64,000 bases of DNA from Acidimicrobiia bacterium (GTDB lineage: Bacteria > Actinomycetota > Acidimicrobiia > Acidimicrobiales > Poriferisodalaceae), in assembly GCA_022820925.1 (NCBI GenBank), contig JAJEEO010000002.1:1-64000 (forward strand), in the 5' to 3' direction. The notes beneath the pieces were generated by a model. The model had not been told where the DNA came from. It saw only the letters and a program-made list of their open reading frames with translations, and ran no database searches. The position numbers and the translations under genes are program-made. Of this stretch, positions 34,813 to 43,673 are shown in pieces. Position 1 is the first letter of the stretch; every line of letters begins with the position of its first letter.

Positions 34813-37199
34813 CCCGGTCCGACGCGTCGCTGAAGGTCACCGGCACCGCGCCGTACGCCGTCGACGTGGCGCTGTCGGGGATGCTGCACGCGAAGGTGCT
34901 CCGCTCGCCCCATGCCCATGCGCTCGTCACTCGCATCGACACCACCGCCGCCGAGCAGGCCCCCGGTGTGCGGGCCGTGCTCACGCGATGTGACCTGCTC
35001 GACGACCGGCATCGTGACCGCTGGGCTGCCGGTGACCTCCAGCGCCGCTCATCGGATGCGCCGCTCGTCGTCGCGCACAGCTACGGCTACTTCATCAAGG
35101 ATCAGCCGATCCTGGCGCTCGATCGCGTGCGCTGCATCGGCGACCCGGTAGTCGCCATCGCCGCCGACACCGAGCTCGACGCGGCGCGAGCGCTCGCGCT
35201 GGTGCAGGTCAACTACGAGCCGCTGCCGGCGGTCGCCAACTTCGACGAAGCGCTCGCAGATGGGGCGCCGGAGATATTCCCCGAAGCGCCGCTCGCGATG
35301 ACACCCGCTTACGGACAGGGTGCACGCGGAGGCGCCCGGCCGCGCCCCAATGTCTGCTATCGCTTCGGTTACGAGACCGGCGATCCAGCGGCGTTCGAAG
35401 GCTGCGACTACGTCTTCACGGACGTCTTCGCGTTCGACGGCCGCCAGCAGCATCTTCACCTCGAACCCTTCGTGGCCGTGGCCAGGTGGTCGGCCCAGGT
35501 GACCGGCGACGACAGCCGGCTGGAGCTGTGGTCGAGCTGTCAGAACCCGTTCCCGGTCCGCAAGGAGATGGCTCGCCTATTGGGCATCGGCGAGCAGCGG
35601 GTGCGTATGCACGTCGGCTACCTCGGCGGCGGTTTCGGGGCGAAGAACGGCTGCAAGACCGAGCCCATCGCAGCGCTGCTGGCGCTCAAGGCCGGTGCGC
35701 CGGTCCGCTACTGCCTGACGCTCGACGAAGGCTTCTGGACGATGCGCCAGCACAACGCCCGCCTGACGCTTCGCACCGGCGTCATGGCCGATGGCACGCT
35801 GGTCGCCCGCGAGGCCGAGGTGCTGCTCGACGCCGGCGCGTACGCCGACGCCAGCCCATTGGTGGCCGAGAAGGCCGGCTACCGGGTCGCAGGGCCGTAC
35901 CGCTGGCAGCACATTCGCTCGGTCACCGATGCAGTGCTCACCAACACCACTCCGGCCGGCCCGTTCCGGGGCTTCGGAGGCACGCAGGCCAACTTCGCCT
36001 GCGAGAGCCAGATCGACATGATCGCTGCGCGGCTCGGCATGGATACGGTGGAGCTGCGCCGCCGCAACCTGATCGGTCTGGGCGAGTCGTACGTGCCGGG
36101 CGAATCGGCCATGGACTCCGATCTCGTCGAGGGCCTCGATCTGGTGGCGTCTCATATCGGGATGGACAGCCCACGCCCGGCGGGGCGAGGTCGCGGTGTC
36201 GCGGTGGGCTTCAAGGATTCGGGCGGGGTGAACAAGCCGGCGCAGGCCCGGGTGAAGGTGGCCACTTCGGGCGACGCCTGGGTGCAGTGCGGCACCGTCG
36301 AGATGGGCCAAGGCGCACAGACCGCCCTGCGAGAGGTGGCCGCCCGCATCCTCCGACTGCCTCGGTCTCGTGTGCACTGGTCAGACATCGACACCGACCA
36401 CACCCCGTTCGACCAGGGCACCAACGCCTCGTCGTCTATTTCGGTGATGGGCCAGGCGGTGCAGAAGGCTGCCGAAGCCGCCCGCCTGCGGGTGCTGCTC
36501 TTTGCGAAGACGGAGCTCGGCGTGCCGCTGGAGCGTCTCGACTTCGTGGACGGATTCATCCACGTGACTCCAGAGACCGGCACCGGAAGCGAAGATCGCA
36601 GCGACGACAGGAACAGACCTGAGCCCCGACCGCTGGCGCCGATGGTGATGGGCGTCTACGGCGGCACCGGCTACGAGTTCACCGGCGAGGGATTCTTCAA
36701 GGCACCCACAGAGAGCCGGGCTCCGCTGGAATCGCCGTGCGTGTCGTGGGAGTACGGCTGGGGCGCCGCGGAGGTGTCGGTAGACGCCGAGACCGGCGCA
36801 GTGACGGTGCACCGGTTGGTTGTCTCGGGCGATGCGGGCACGGTGTTGCACGAGGGCGCCTGCCGGGGCCAGGACGAGGGCGCGGCGATCATGGGGCTCG
36901 GCGGCGCACTGTTCGAAACCATGCGCTTCGACGGCCCCGAGCTCGCCAATGGCCGGCTCGTCGATTACCGGGTGCCACGGGCCAGCGACCTTCCAGCGGA
37001 GTTCGTGTCGATCACCCAGGAGCAGGGCCACGGCCCGGGGCCGTTCGGCTCGAAAGGTCTCGGCGAGGGAGCGATGCTGCCGATCGCATCGGCCATCGCG
37101 AACGCTGTCGCCGATGCCACCGGTGCCCGCGTCAGTTCCATGCCCCTGACCCCGGAGACCGTGCTCGCCGCGCTCGATGCATCGAGGAGCGAGCGATGA
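34809..37199 (+). CDS. Molybdenum hydroxylase large subunit (XdhB/CoxL-like)
   Basis: A 796-residue molybdopterin-cytosine-dinucleotide-type subunit. The substrate-channel and cofactor motifs YLGGGFGAKNG, GPFRGFGGTQANFACESQ and EMGQGAQTALREVAARIL are present, and the catalytic base is E753 in GSKGLGEGAM. The family hydroxylates N-heteroaromatics or aldehydes with water as oxygen source. The absence of CoxL's active-site loop Cys motif argues against CO dehydrogenase. It is coupled to the FAD/Fe-S subunit upstream and the extradiol dioxygenase downstream by 4-bp overlaps. A hydroxylated N-heterocycle as product is inferred. Confidence 0.88.
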   Translation: MTRSDASLKVTGTAPYAVDVALSGMLHAKVLRSPHAHALVTRIDTTAAEQAPGVRAVLTRCDLLDDRHRDRWAAGDLQRRSSDAPLVVAHSYGYFIKDQPILALDRVRCIGDPVVAIAADTELDAARALALVQVNYEPLPAVANFDEALADGAPEIFPEAPLAMTPAYGQGARGGARPRPNVCYRFGYETGDPAAFEGCDYVFTDVFAFDGRQQHLHLEPFVAVARWSAQVTGDDSRLELWSSCQNPFPVRKEMARLLGIGEQRVRMHVGYLGGGFGAKNGCKTEPIAALLALKAGAPVRYCLTLDEGFWTMRQHNARLTLRTGVMADGTLVAREAEVLLDAGAYADASPLVAEKAGYRVAGPYRWQHIRSVTDAVLTNTTPAGPFRGFGGTQANFACESQIDMIAARLGMDTVELRRRNLIGLGESYVPGESAMDSDLVEGLDLVASHIGMDSPRPAGRGRGVAVGFKDSGGVNKPAQARVKVATSGDAWVQCGTVEMGQGAQTALREVAARILRLPRSRVHWSDIDTDHTPFDQGTNASSSISVMGQAVQKAAEAARLRVLLFAKTELGVPLERLDFVDGFIHVTPETGTGSEDRSDDRNRPEPRPLAPMVMGVYGGTGYEFTGEGFFKAPTESRAPLESPCVSWEYGWGAAEVSVDAETGAVTVHRLVVSGDAGTVLHEGACRGQDEGAAIMGLGGALFETMRFDGPELANGRLVDYRVPRASDLPAEFVSITQEQGHGPGPFGSKGLGEGAMLPIASAIANAVADATGARVSSMPLTPETVLAALDASRSER

Positions 37200-38098
37200 G
37201 TCCCGCCTCGCAGCCGGGGGCGTGGGCGATCACCCATCTGCGCCACGTCTCGCTGCGCTGCGCGGCGTTCGACGAGAGCGTCGACTACTACGCGGGGCCG
37301 TGGGGTTTGCAGCAACTCAGCGACTCCGATGCGCAGGCGGCGGTGCTGCGGGCAACGGGTCCCGAGCACCACGTTCTCGAGCTGCACCGTGCAGAACGCA
37401 ACGGCATCGACCACATCGGCCTGGGGCTCGCCGACGATCGGGCCACCGATGCCGCGGCAGCCGAGCTTGCGGCACAAGGCGTGCGGTTGTTGAGCGAGCC
37501 TGCCGAGTTGGATCGTCCCGGCGGCGGCTACGGATTCCGGATCGCAGACCCCGAGGGGCGGGTCGTCGAGCTGGCTGCCCGCACGGATGCCATTGCGCCG
37601 CTCGACGCTGAGGCAACGCCGGTCAAGCTCGCACATGTCGTGCTCAACACCGCCGACATCGAGGCGCTGTGCACCTGGTGGTGTGACGTGCTGGGTTTCC
37701 GCGTGAGCGACTGGAGCGAGCGCCAGATGGTGTTCCTGCGTTGCAACGCCGACCATCACTCCATCGCGTTCAGCCGGGCCGAGTGGGCCTCGCTCAACCA
37801 CGTGGCGTATGAGGTCCCATCGCTGGACGCCTACATGGCATCTCTGGGGCGGCTCAATCGGGCGGGTCACAGCGTGGGCTGGGGGCCGGGACGCCACGGG
37901 CCGGGCAACAACGCTTTCGGCTACTTCGTCGACCCCGCCGGCACCGTTCCCGAGATCACCGCCGAAGTTCAGCAAGTCGACGAGGCGAGGTGGGTGCCGC
38001 GTACCTGGCCCCGCACGCCCGAGCTGTCCGACCGCTGGGGCACCGCCGGCCCGCCGTCGGCCGAGATGCGCCAGCACATGGCTGGAGCGCCCGACTAG
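37196..38098 (+). CDS. Extradiol ring-cleavage dioxygenase (type I, VOC)
   Basis: A 300-residue two-domain vicinal-oxygen-chelate protein. The C-terminal domain has the Fe(II) ligands H147 (KLAHVVLNT), H202 (SLNHVAYEV) and E253 (VPEITAE), the second-sphere base H188 in ADHHSIAF, and the loop GPGRHGPGNNAFGYFVDPAG of catechol/homoprotocatechuate 2,3-dioxygenases. It should cleave a catechol-like ring next to the two hydroxyls. The ATG overlaps the molybdenum-subunit stop (ATGA). The last gene of the run, its TAG shares a CTAG palindrome with the stop of the convergent CobW gene. Confidence 0.88.
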   Translation: MSPASQPGAWAITHLRHVSLRCAAFDESVDYYAGPWGLQQLSDSDAQAAVLRATGPEHHVLELHRAERNGIDHIGLGLADDRATDAAAAELAAQGVRLLSEPAELDRPGGGYGFRIADPEGRVVELAARTDAIAPLDAEATPVKLAHVVLNTADIEALCTWWCDVLGFRVSDWSERQMVFLRCNADHHSIAFSRAEWASLNHVAYEVPSLDAYMASLGRLNRAGHSVGWGPGRHGPGNNAFGYFVDPAGTVPEITAEVQQVDEARWVPRTWPRTPELSDRWGTAGPPSAEMRQHMAGAPD

Positions 38099-39171
38099 GC
38101 ACCGGGCCCGCGCAGCTGGCCCTTCGGCTCATCGAGGTTCTGCAGGGAAGCGGCTGCGCCGTCGACGGCTTCCTGGGAACTGCAGATCAGCACGATCGAC
38201 GGTTCGTGCGGGCTGGCGGCAGGCACGATGCGCCAGCTCCTGCCCACAGCCTGCACTTCGTGGCAGCCTCCGTCAGAGCTGGCGAACCAACCTTTCGCCC
38301 GCATCAGGCCCGACGGCGATGATTCGAACCAGCGGGCGACTTCGGCTGCCTTCCACGGTCTTGTCGGCGTCACGACCGCAGTCGCCACCTCGAAGGGGTG
38401 CTCGCCGGCATCGGCGGGGAGCGCCGCGCCTCGCAGAGCCGCGCCGAGCAGCAGCCGAGGGTCGATGCGGCCGTGCACCGCGGGAACGACCATCCGGCCC
38501 GGCGCAAGCCGGCCGAGTCGGTCAGTGAGGTCTGCAACCTCATCTCCCTCAACTCGGTCCACCTTCGACAGCACCACCAGGTGAGCGACCTCGATCTGAC
38601 GGCGGACGGCGGATCCGACGCGCGGGTCGCCCAACTGTGAAGCCAGCTGCTGCGCGTCCACCACGGCAACCACACCGTCGAGCATGCAGCCCGCAGCCCC
38701 CTCGGCTGCCAGCGCCAGCGTGGCGGGATCGGCGACGCCGCTGGCCTCCACCACGATGGCATCGCTCATTCGGGCGCCAGCCAGATTCTCCAAGGTCTCA
38801 GCGAGGTCGTCCACCAGTGCACAGCAGGCGCAGCCGTTGGTGAGCTCGACTCGGTCGGGCGTTCGTGACGCGATCTGCGACCCCTCAATGGCTGCAGCGT
38901 CGATGTTCACGGGCCCGATGTCGTTCACCACCGCAGCGATGCGCAGCCCGGCTGGCTCAGCCAGCAGCCGGCGCAGCACCGTGGTCTTTCCGCTGCCCAG
39001 GAATCCCGTCAGCACCGTGACGCCGATATCTCCCCGCTCCGCGTCACCGGATTGCCGGCGCGCCGCTGCGATCGATCCGACGGTGGCCTGCCACGCAGCG
39101 TCGAGCTCCTCGATGCTCCCGGGCTGCGCTGGCCAGGGCCCCCGATTGCCGGAATCCGTCTCGGCGTTCAT
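38095..39171 (-). CDS. CobW/G3E family GTPase
   Basis: A 358-residue metal-chaperone GTPase. The Walker A loop GFLGSGKT is at residues 56-63, the CxCC metal site NGCACC at 114-117, Walker B-like IVVEASG follows, and SKVD is the guanine-specificity motif. The C-terminal CobW_C domain is present (WKAAEVARWFESSPSG). Such proteins deliver zinc, cobalt or iron-type metals to enzymes. ATG 39171 lies 5 bp after the sterol-reductase stop, so it is the last gene of the minus-strand operon. The client may be an enzyme of this operon or the iron and molybdenum enzymes nearby. Confidence 0.87.
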   Translation of the reverse strand: MNAETDSGNRGPWPAQPGSIEELDAAWQATVGSIAAARRQSGDAERGDIGVTVLTGFLGSGKTTVLRRLLAEPAGLRIAAVVNDIGPVNIDAAAIEGSQIASRTPDRVELTNGCACCALVDDLAETLENLAGARMSDAIVVEASGVADPATLALAAEGAAGCMLDGVVAVVDAQQLASQLGDPRVGSAVRRQIEVAHLVVLSKVDRVEGDEVADLTDRLGRLAPGRMVVPAVHGRIDPRLLLGAALRGAALPADAGEHPFEVATAVVTPTRPWKAAEVARWFESSPSGLMRAKGWFASSDGGCHEVQAVGRSWRIVPAASPHEPSIVLICSSQEAVDGAAASLQNLDEPKGQLRGPGA

Positions 39172-39176
39172 GTGTC

Positions 39177-40259
39177 TCAGTAGATCCGGGGCACGATGCG
39201 CCACGGCACCTGATTGCGGTACCGCTCCCACAGTTCGCCGTACTTGGCGGCGCAGCGCCGGTCATCGTCGCGTTCACGCGGCACCAGCAGCGCCACGTAG
39301 TACAGCGGGTACAGCCACGGCCAGACCACCCCAGGCCGCCCCAAGGCCAGCGCGAGCGCGCTCGCCATGGCGATCTCGCCCAGGTAGTTGACGTGCCGGG
39401 ACATACCCCAGAAGCCGCCGGCGAGCAGGCTGCGCTCGCCGTCGGACAGCACCCGGGGCGCCATTCCCAAGAACGATCCCTCAGGATCTCGCTTGAAGCT
39501 GTACTTCTGCATGTTCGATCCGCGCGCCAACGTCCACCCGGACAGGAACACGACGGCAGCCACGACCGTCAGCCAGACGGGCGCCTGCGGGTTGGGGCGA
39601 TCTGCCACTGCCCACAGGCCGACGGCGTAGAAGTACGGGTACCAGCACAGGCAGCCCCACACGAGCTTGAACCCCACCCGTTCCGCGAAGAGGTCGTACG
39701 TGTACAGGTGGACGTGCTCGAAGACCAGATAGTCGCACACGAACCAGCTGAACAGCACCACGTACAGCACGACTCCCGGTGACACGTCATCGGGGTACGT
39801 CTCGAAGTGGTGGGCGGCGAACGAGAGAACGTTGAGCTCGAGCAGCGTCGCGCCCGCTAGGTACAAGTACATCTTGGCGTCGGCTTGGCCCCTGAATGGC
39901 TGCGGGTTGGCCCGGCGTCCCAGATACAGCTCGGCGAGCAGCCGCGTTCCCCCAGGCGGTGCCCCCACCACCACCGCAGCCGATGCCAGCAGCCCCAGCG
40001 TCAGCGCGCCTGCGGCCCCCGACCAGCGGTGGTGCCACAACCAGTCCCACTCAATGACGCCGCTGGCACAGCCGATGCACCAGAGCGCCACGGTGACTGT
40101 GAAGACCAGCAGGCCGTTGATGCGGTAGCTCAGCGCCTCCCCGCTGCGTTCGTGGCGTGCATAGCCGGTCACACGTCGCGCCGGCAGCAGCAGGTGCAGC
40201 ACTCCGATGACGGCGAAGACAGCCCACGGGGCGAAGAAGCCCGCCAGGAAGTCCGTCAC
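39177..40259 (-). CDS. ERG4/ERG24-family sterol reductase homologue
   Basis: A 360-residue multispanning membrane protein, with hydrophobic segments near residues 5-22, 45-65, 85-105 and several beyond residue 140. The C-terminal third carries the sterol delta-14/7/24(28)-reductase signature: SNMQKYSFKRDP, the Trp-Gly-x2-Arg-His-x-Asn-Tyr-x-Gly pattern in GFWGMSRHVNYLGE, and the ending CAAKYGELWERY followed by VPWRIVPRIY. These enzymes reduce sterol double bonds with NADPH. Bacterial members are uncommon. GTG start at 40259 overlaps the upstream SDR stop (GTGA). The isoprenoid substrate is unknown; it could be a host or environmental sterol, a hopanoid or a carotenoid. Confidence 0.82.
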   Translation of the reverse strand: MTDFLAGFFAPWAVFAVIGVLHLLLPARRVTGYARHERSGEALSYRINGLLVFTVTVALWCIGCASGVIEWDWLWHHRWSGAAGALTLGLLASAAVVVGAPPGGTRLLAELYLGRRANPQPFRGQADAKMYLYLAGATLLELNVLSFAAHHFETYPDDVSPGVVLYVVLFSWFVCDYLVFEHVHLYTYDLFAERVGFKLVWGCLCWYPYFYAVGLWAVADRPNPQAPVWLTVVAAVVFLSGWTLARGSNMQKYSFKRDPEGSFLGMAPRVLSDGERSLLAGGFWGMSRHVNYLGEIAMASALALALGRPGVVWPWLYPLYYVALLVPRERDDDRRCAAKYGELWERYRNQVPWRIVPRIY

Positions 40260-41050
40260 GTCACGTCTTTCGTGTTCCTGCCGATGAGGCGGACGGCGCC
40301 CCGACGGCTCAGCAGACGCCCCATGAGCACCGCTGTCATACGGTTGACGAATCCCGGCACGAAGCGAGGCCCCCGGCCGAGTGCATCGAGGGTCTGGCGG
40401 GCGGCCTCCTGCGGGCTCAGCATGCCAGGCACCTTCTTGCCGAAGTTCCTCTGGTATCCCGGGGTGGGCATTGCTCCGGCGCAGCACGCGACGACATCGA
40501 TGCCACGGGACCGCAGCTCATACCACAAGCTCTCGGCGAGGTGGGTATTGAAGGCTTTGCTCGCCGCATAGACGGCGATGTGGGGCGTCCCCTGGAGGCC
40601 AGACAACGACGACATCAGCACCACGGCTCCCCGCCCCCGATCGCACATCGCCGGAGCCAGCGCCCGCACTGCCAGCATCGGTCCACGCATATTGACATCC
40701 ACTGCTCGGGCGATCTCGGGTTCGGAATTGTCCAGAAACGGGCCCAGTGGCGCGAATGCTGCGTTGTAGATGACGATTCCCACGTCCAGGTCGTCGGCGG
40801 CCGTTGCGAGCTGCTCGACAAAGGCCTGATCCGCCAGATCGGCAACCACGCAGCGAACTTCGATGCCGTGAGCGTCAGTGAGATCCTCGGCAACGTCGGC
40901 GAGCAGGTGGCCCCGGCGTGCCACCAGCACCAGGTTCATGCCCCGGGCCGCAAGCTCGGCTGCGAATGCTGCCCCCAGTCCCTCCGAGGCACCGGCCACC
41001 ACCGCCCACGTCCCGTATCTGTCCGGCAGGGAGCGGGGGCGTCGCCTCAC
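40256..41050 (-). CDS. SDR, 17-beta-hydroxysteroid dehydrogenase/DltE-like
   Basis: A 264-residue SDR. VVAGASEGLGAAFAAELAARG (residues 18-38) binds NADP(H), and S148, Y161 and K165 form the catalytic set (MSSLSG, YAASK). The GASEGLG motif, VLVARR and the C-terminal length resemble the HSD17B3/HSD17B12/DltE branch acting on steroids or acyl chains. GTG start at 41050 overlaps the amidohydrolase stop (GTGA), and its own stop overlaps the sterol-reductase start, so all three are translationally coupled. A role in oxidising or reducing a steroid-like alcohol is inferred from the operon. Confidence 0.82.
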   Translation of the reverse strand: MRRRPRSLPDRYGTWAVVAGASEGLGAAFAAELAARGMNLVLVARRGHLLADVAEDLTDAHGIEVRCVVADLADQAFVEQLATAADDLDVGIVIYNAAFAPLGPFLDNSEPEIARAVDVNMRGPMLAVRALAPAMCDRGRGAVVLMSSLSGLQGTPHIAVYAASKAFNTHLAESLWYELRSRGIDVVACCAGAMPTPGYQRNFGKKVPGMLSPQEAARQTLDALGRGPRFVPGFVNRMTAVLMGRLLSRRGAVRLIGRNTKDVT

Positions 41051-42708
41051 GAGGTGGGCTCGCCTCCGAGCACCGTGTCGACCACGCCGATGTCTCGCAG
41101 TGCCATCGGGTCGACCTCGTATGGATCGTCGTCGAGCACGGTGAAGTCGGCCAGCTTGCCGGCCTCGATCGATCCCAGCCGGTCGTCGCGGGCCAGCACG
41201 TGAGCTGCGTCGATGGTGACTGCACGCAGCGCCCGATCCACCGAGATCCGCTCCCCCGGCGCCATCACGGTCTCGCCGTCGGCGCCGACCCGGTTGACCG
41301 CACACCACACAGCCAGCAGCGGCGACAGCGGTGTCACGACGAGGTTGAAATCGCTGTGGAGCGCGAACGTCGCACCGGCCCGTTCCAGCGATCCCAATCG
41401 AGCCGTGGCCTCGCTGCGGTCCGGCCCGAACCCGTGATCGGCGTGCAGCTGCGCACGGAAGTGCACGAAGTAGATGTTCACGCTGGCCAGCCCGCCCAGC
41501 GCCGCCAGGCGCTTCGCCTGCGCCGGCGTCGAGATGCAGTAGTGCTCGATGGTGAATCTGTGGTCGAAGCGCGGATGCTCTGCCTGCAGCGCAGCGAGCG
41601 TGTCCAGCGTCATGTCGACCGTGCGGTCGCCGTTGGCGTGCGAGTGGATCTGCACCCCCGCCTGCCAGAACGGCCGCATCCGCTCCACCATGTCCTCCCA
41701 CGGCACCTCACCGGTGTGGGCGGTGTCCTCGTCGAGGTATCCGGGCGAGTTCATCACCAGCGTCATCGACGGGTACGAGCCGTCGTTCACGTACTTCACC
41801 CCGTGGGTGTTGAGCCGGTCGTCGCCCTCGGCCCGCTTCGAAGCCAGGAAGTCGAGCATCTCGGCGCCGTAGCTGCGCACCAGTTTCGGCTCGAAGGGGA
41901 TCATGTAGATGCGCAGCGGGAACGTGCCCTCGGCGATCGCCGCCGCATGGTCGTCCCACTCGGGCCCGAACCCGTCGGCCATGCCCCACACCAGATCCGC
42001 CGTGGTGGTGACCCCGGCAGCGCGGGCCACCGCTCCCATGCGGTCAATCGCAGCACGGCCGGTCCCGGGGCCGAAGATCGACGCCGCAACGGGCCGGTTG
42101 GCCCGCGCGGTCGCCTCGGTCTCCACGAACCAGCCGTTCAGCCGGCCGTCGGCGTAACGGCCCAGGCCGTGACCGATCGAGTCGTCGTCCACGCCGATCA
42201 GCTCGAGCATCGGGGAGTTGGCATAGACGATGTGCGGTGCGTAGGCGCAGACCCACAGCGGCACGGTGTCGGTGATCTCGTCGAGCATGTCTCGGTCGAG
42301 GTGGCCGTCCTGGCTCGCCGGGTCGTAACCCCATGCCGTCAGCGGCTCGCTGGGATCGGCATGCTCGGCGGCCAGCGCCCGCAGCTGATGCAGTACGGCG
42401 TCGCGACTCGGCAGCCCATTGCGGATGCCGGTGGGCGAGGCAGAGTCGATCGGGCCGACGTAGTGCAGCCCCATGTAGGTGCCGCTCAGCCGCAGATGGG
42501 TGTGCGGGTCGATGAAGCCCGGAAAGATGACGTTGTCGGCGTAGCGGTCGTCGACGTCGTAGGGGTAGCGCCGCAGCCAGGGCCGCATCGACTCCATCGA
42601 GCCGACTGACACGATGCGCCCGTCTGCAACGGCGACGGCGCTGCCATGGGGTCTGCCGGGATCCATCGTGTGGATCCGCGCCGCCGGGTACACCGTGATC
42701 TGTTCCAT
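41047..42708 (-). CDS. YtcJ-type amidohydrolase
   Basis: A 553-residue amidohydrolase of the YtcJ/NfdA (amidohydrolase 3) group. FPGFIDPHTHLRL provides the HxH metal site near residue 68, QIHSHANGD and FTIEHYCIS hold further metal His, and the C terminus has ALRAVTIDAAHVLARDDRLGSIEAGKLADFTVLDDDP. The family hydrolyses N-formyl and other amide or ester bonds; no specific substrate can be assigned. It lies 43 bp after an LLM gene and is coupled to the SDR downstream, within the P450/sterol-reductase operon. Confidence 0.85.
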   Translation of the reverse strand: MEQITVYPAARIHTMDPGRPHGSAVAVADGRIVSVGSMESMRPWLRRYPYDVDDRYADNVIFPGFIDPHTHLRLSGTYMGLHYVGPIDSASPTGIRNGLPSRDAVLHQLRALAAEHADPSEPLTAWGYDPASQDGHLDRDMLDEITDTVPLWVCAYAPHIVYANSPMLELIGVDDDSIGHGLGRYADGRLNGWFVETEATARANRPVAASIFGPGTGRAAIDRMGAVARAAGVTTTADLVWGMADGFGPEWDDHAAAIAEGTFPLRIYMIPFEPKLVRSYGAEMLDFLASKRAEGDDRLNTHGVKYVNDGSYPSMTLVMNSPGYLDEDTAHTGEVPWEDMVERMRPFWQAGVQIHSHANGDRTVDMTLDTLAALQAEHPRFDHRFTIEHYCISTPAQAKRLAALGGLASVNIYFVHFRAQLHADHGFGPDRSEATARLGSLERAGATFALHSDFNLVVTPLSPLLAVWCAVNRVGADGETVMAPGERISVDRALRAVTIDAAHVLARDDRLGSIEAGKLADFTVLDDDPYEVDPMALRDIGVVDTVLGGEPTS

Positions 42709-42751
42709 GCGTCACCCCGCTGGTGTTGTGGGCGTCCCAACCGGTTCTCGT

Positions 42752-43639
42752 TCAGCGCACCGACGAGATGAAGGTCTCCAGTGCGGCTATGTGCTCGGCG
42801 GTGTTCTGCAGGTTGGCAGCCGGATTGCCGCCCCACTCGCATGTGGTGCTCTGGCAGTTGATCGAGAAGTGACTGAAGCCCGCAGCCCGGGCGCCGTCGA
42901 CGAGTGCTGTCCATCGCTCAGCGCCGATGCCGTAGTTGGCCTCGCCCTCCAGCGCGAACCCAGCCGGATCGCGTCCCAGTTCAGCAAGCAGCTCCCGCAG
43001 CCGGTCGGCCAGGGCCACCGTGTCGGGCCCCGAGTCGCCGAAGGTGAAGCCGTCGCCCAGGCGTGCAGCCCGACGCAGCGCCGCCGGTGTGTATCCGCCG
43101 AACCAGATCGGGATGCGTGTCGCGGGCCGGGGCCGGATGCCGGCCCGGTCGATACGGTGGAACTCGCTCGTGTAGTCGATGACGTCGTTGTCCCACAGCG
43201 CCCGGATGACCGCTATCTGGTCGTCCAGCAGCGCACCGCGTCGGTCCCAGTCGGCGCCGAGCGACTCGTACTCGACGTAGTTCCAGCCCGAGCCCACGCC
43301 CAGCCGGAAGCGCCCGCTCGACAGCAGGCCGACTTCGGCCGCCTGCTTGGCCACCAGTGCAGCCTGCCGCTGCGGCAGGATGATGATCCCGGTCTCGAAT
43401 TCGATCGTGCTGGTGAGGGCGGCCAGGTAGCCGAAGAGCACGAACGGCTCGTGGAAGTCGTCGCGCTCGGTGTAGGGACCCCAGAAGGCCGGCTCTCGTC
43501 CGGCATGCTCGGCGCCGAGCACATGGTCGTAGGTGACGATGTGGGAGTAGCCGAGCGATTCGGCGGCCTGCGCCCAGTCGCGCAGGGCGATCGGGTCAGA
43601 GCCGATCTCGCACGTCGGTAGCACTGCGCCGAATTTCAT
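42752..43639 (-). CDS. LLM class F420-type oxidoreductase
   Basis: A 295-residue luciferase-like protein: MKFGAVLPTCEIGSD, SLGYSHIVTYDHVLG, ETGIIILPQRQAALVAKQAAEVGLLS, RLGVGSGWNYVEYESLG and PIWFGGYTPAALRRAARLGDGF, as in TIGR03619-type F420-dependent enzymes. It likely transfers hydride from F420H2; substrate unknown. It lies 34 bp downstream of the P450 gene in the same orientation. A second ATGAAGTTCGGCC just upstream duplicates its first codons out of frame and makes a five-codon mini-frame that overlaps the start. Confidence 0.84.
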   Translation of the reverse strand: MKFGAVLPTCEIGSDPIALRDWAQAAESLGYSHIVTYDHVLGAEHAGREPAFWGPYTERDDFHEPFVLFGYLAALTSTIEFETGIIILPQRQAALVAKQAAEVGLLSSGRFRLGVGSGWNYVEYESLGADWDRRGALLDDQIAVIRALWDNDVIDYTSEFHRIDRAGIRPRPATRIPIWFGGYTPAALRRAARLGDGFTFGDSGPDTVALADRLRELLAELGRDPAGFALEGEANYGIGAERWTALVDGARAAGFSHFSINCQSTTCEWGGNPAANLQNTAEHIAALETFISSVR

Positions 43640-43653
43640 GGGCCGAACTTCAT
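43636..43653 (-). other. Mini-frame MKFGP overlapping the LLM start
   Basis: An ATG at 43653 begins five codons (MKFGP) that end in TGA at 43636-43638, overlapping the LLM gene's ATG (43639) by ATGA. The sequence is a near copy of the gene's own first codons (MKFG), so it looks like a 14-bp local duplication. It may be neutral, or couple translation to the P450 gene upstream. Confidence 0.35.
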
Positions 43654-43673
43654 GGGCTCGTTGCCTCGCCGGC

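Noticed and set aside
36737..37195. Upstream extension of the extradiol dioxygenase frame
   Set aside because: It overlaps the conserved C-terminal part of the molybdenum subunit and is low-complexity; the ATG at 37196 overlaps the preceding stop as expected in this operon.
34809..37199. Carbon monoxide dehydrogenase large subunit (CoxL form I)
   Set aside because: The active-site loop with the copper-binding Cys of form I CoxL is not visible, and the operon holds aromatic-ring enzymes rather than cox accessory genes.
38321..38330. GATTCGAACC, which resembles the T-arm of a tRNA gene on the minus strand
   Set aside because: It encodes FESS in the CobW C-terminal domain, and no acceptor, D or anticodon arm can be folded around it.
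41051..41701. Upstream extension of the SDR frame inside the amidohydrolase gene
   Set aside because: The extension is an out-of-frame reading of the conserved amidohydrolase; the GTG at 41050 with GTGA overlap is the natural start.
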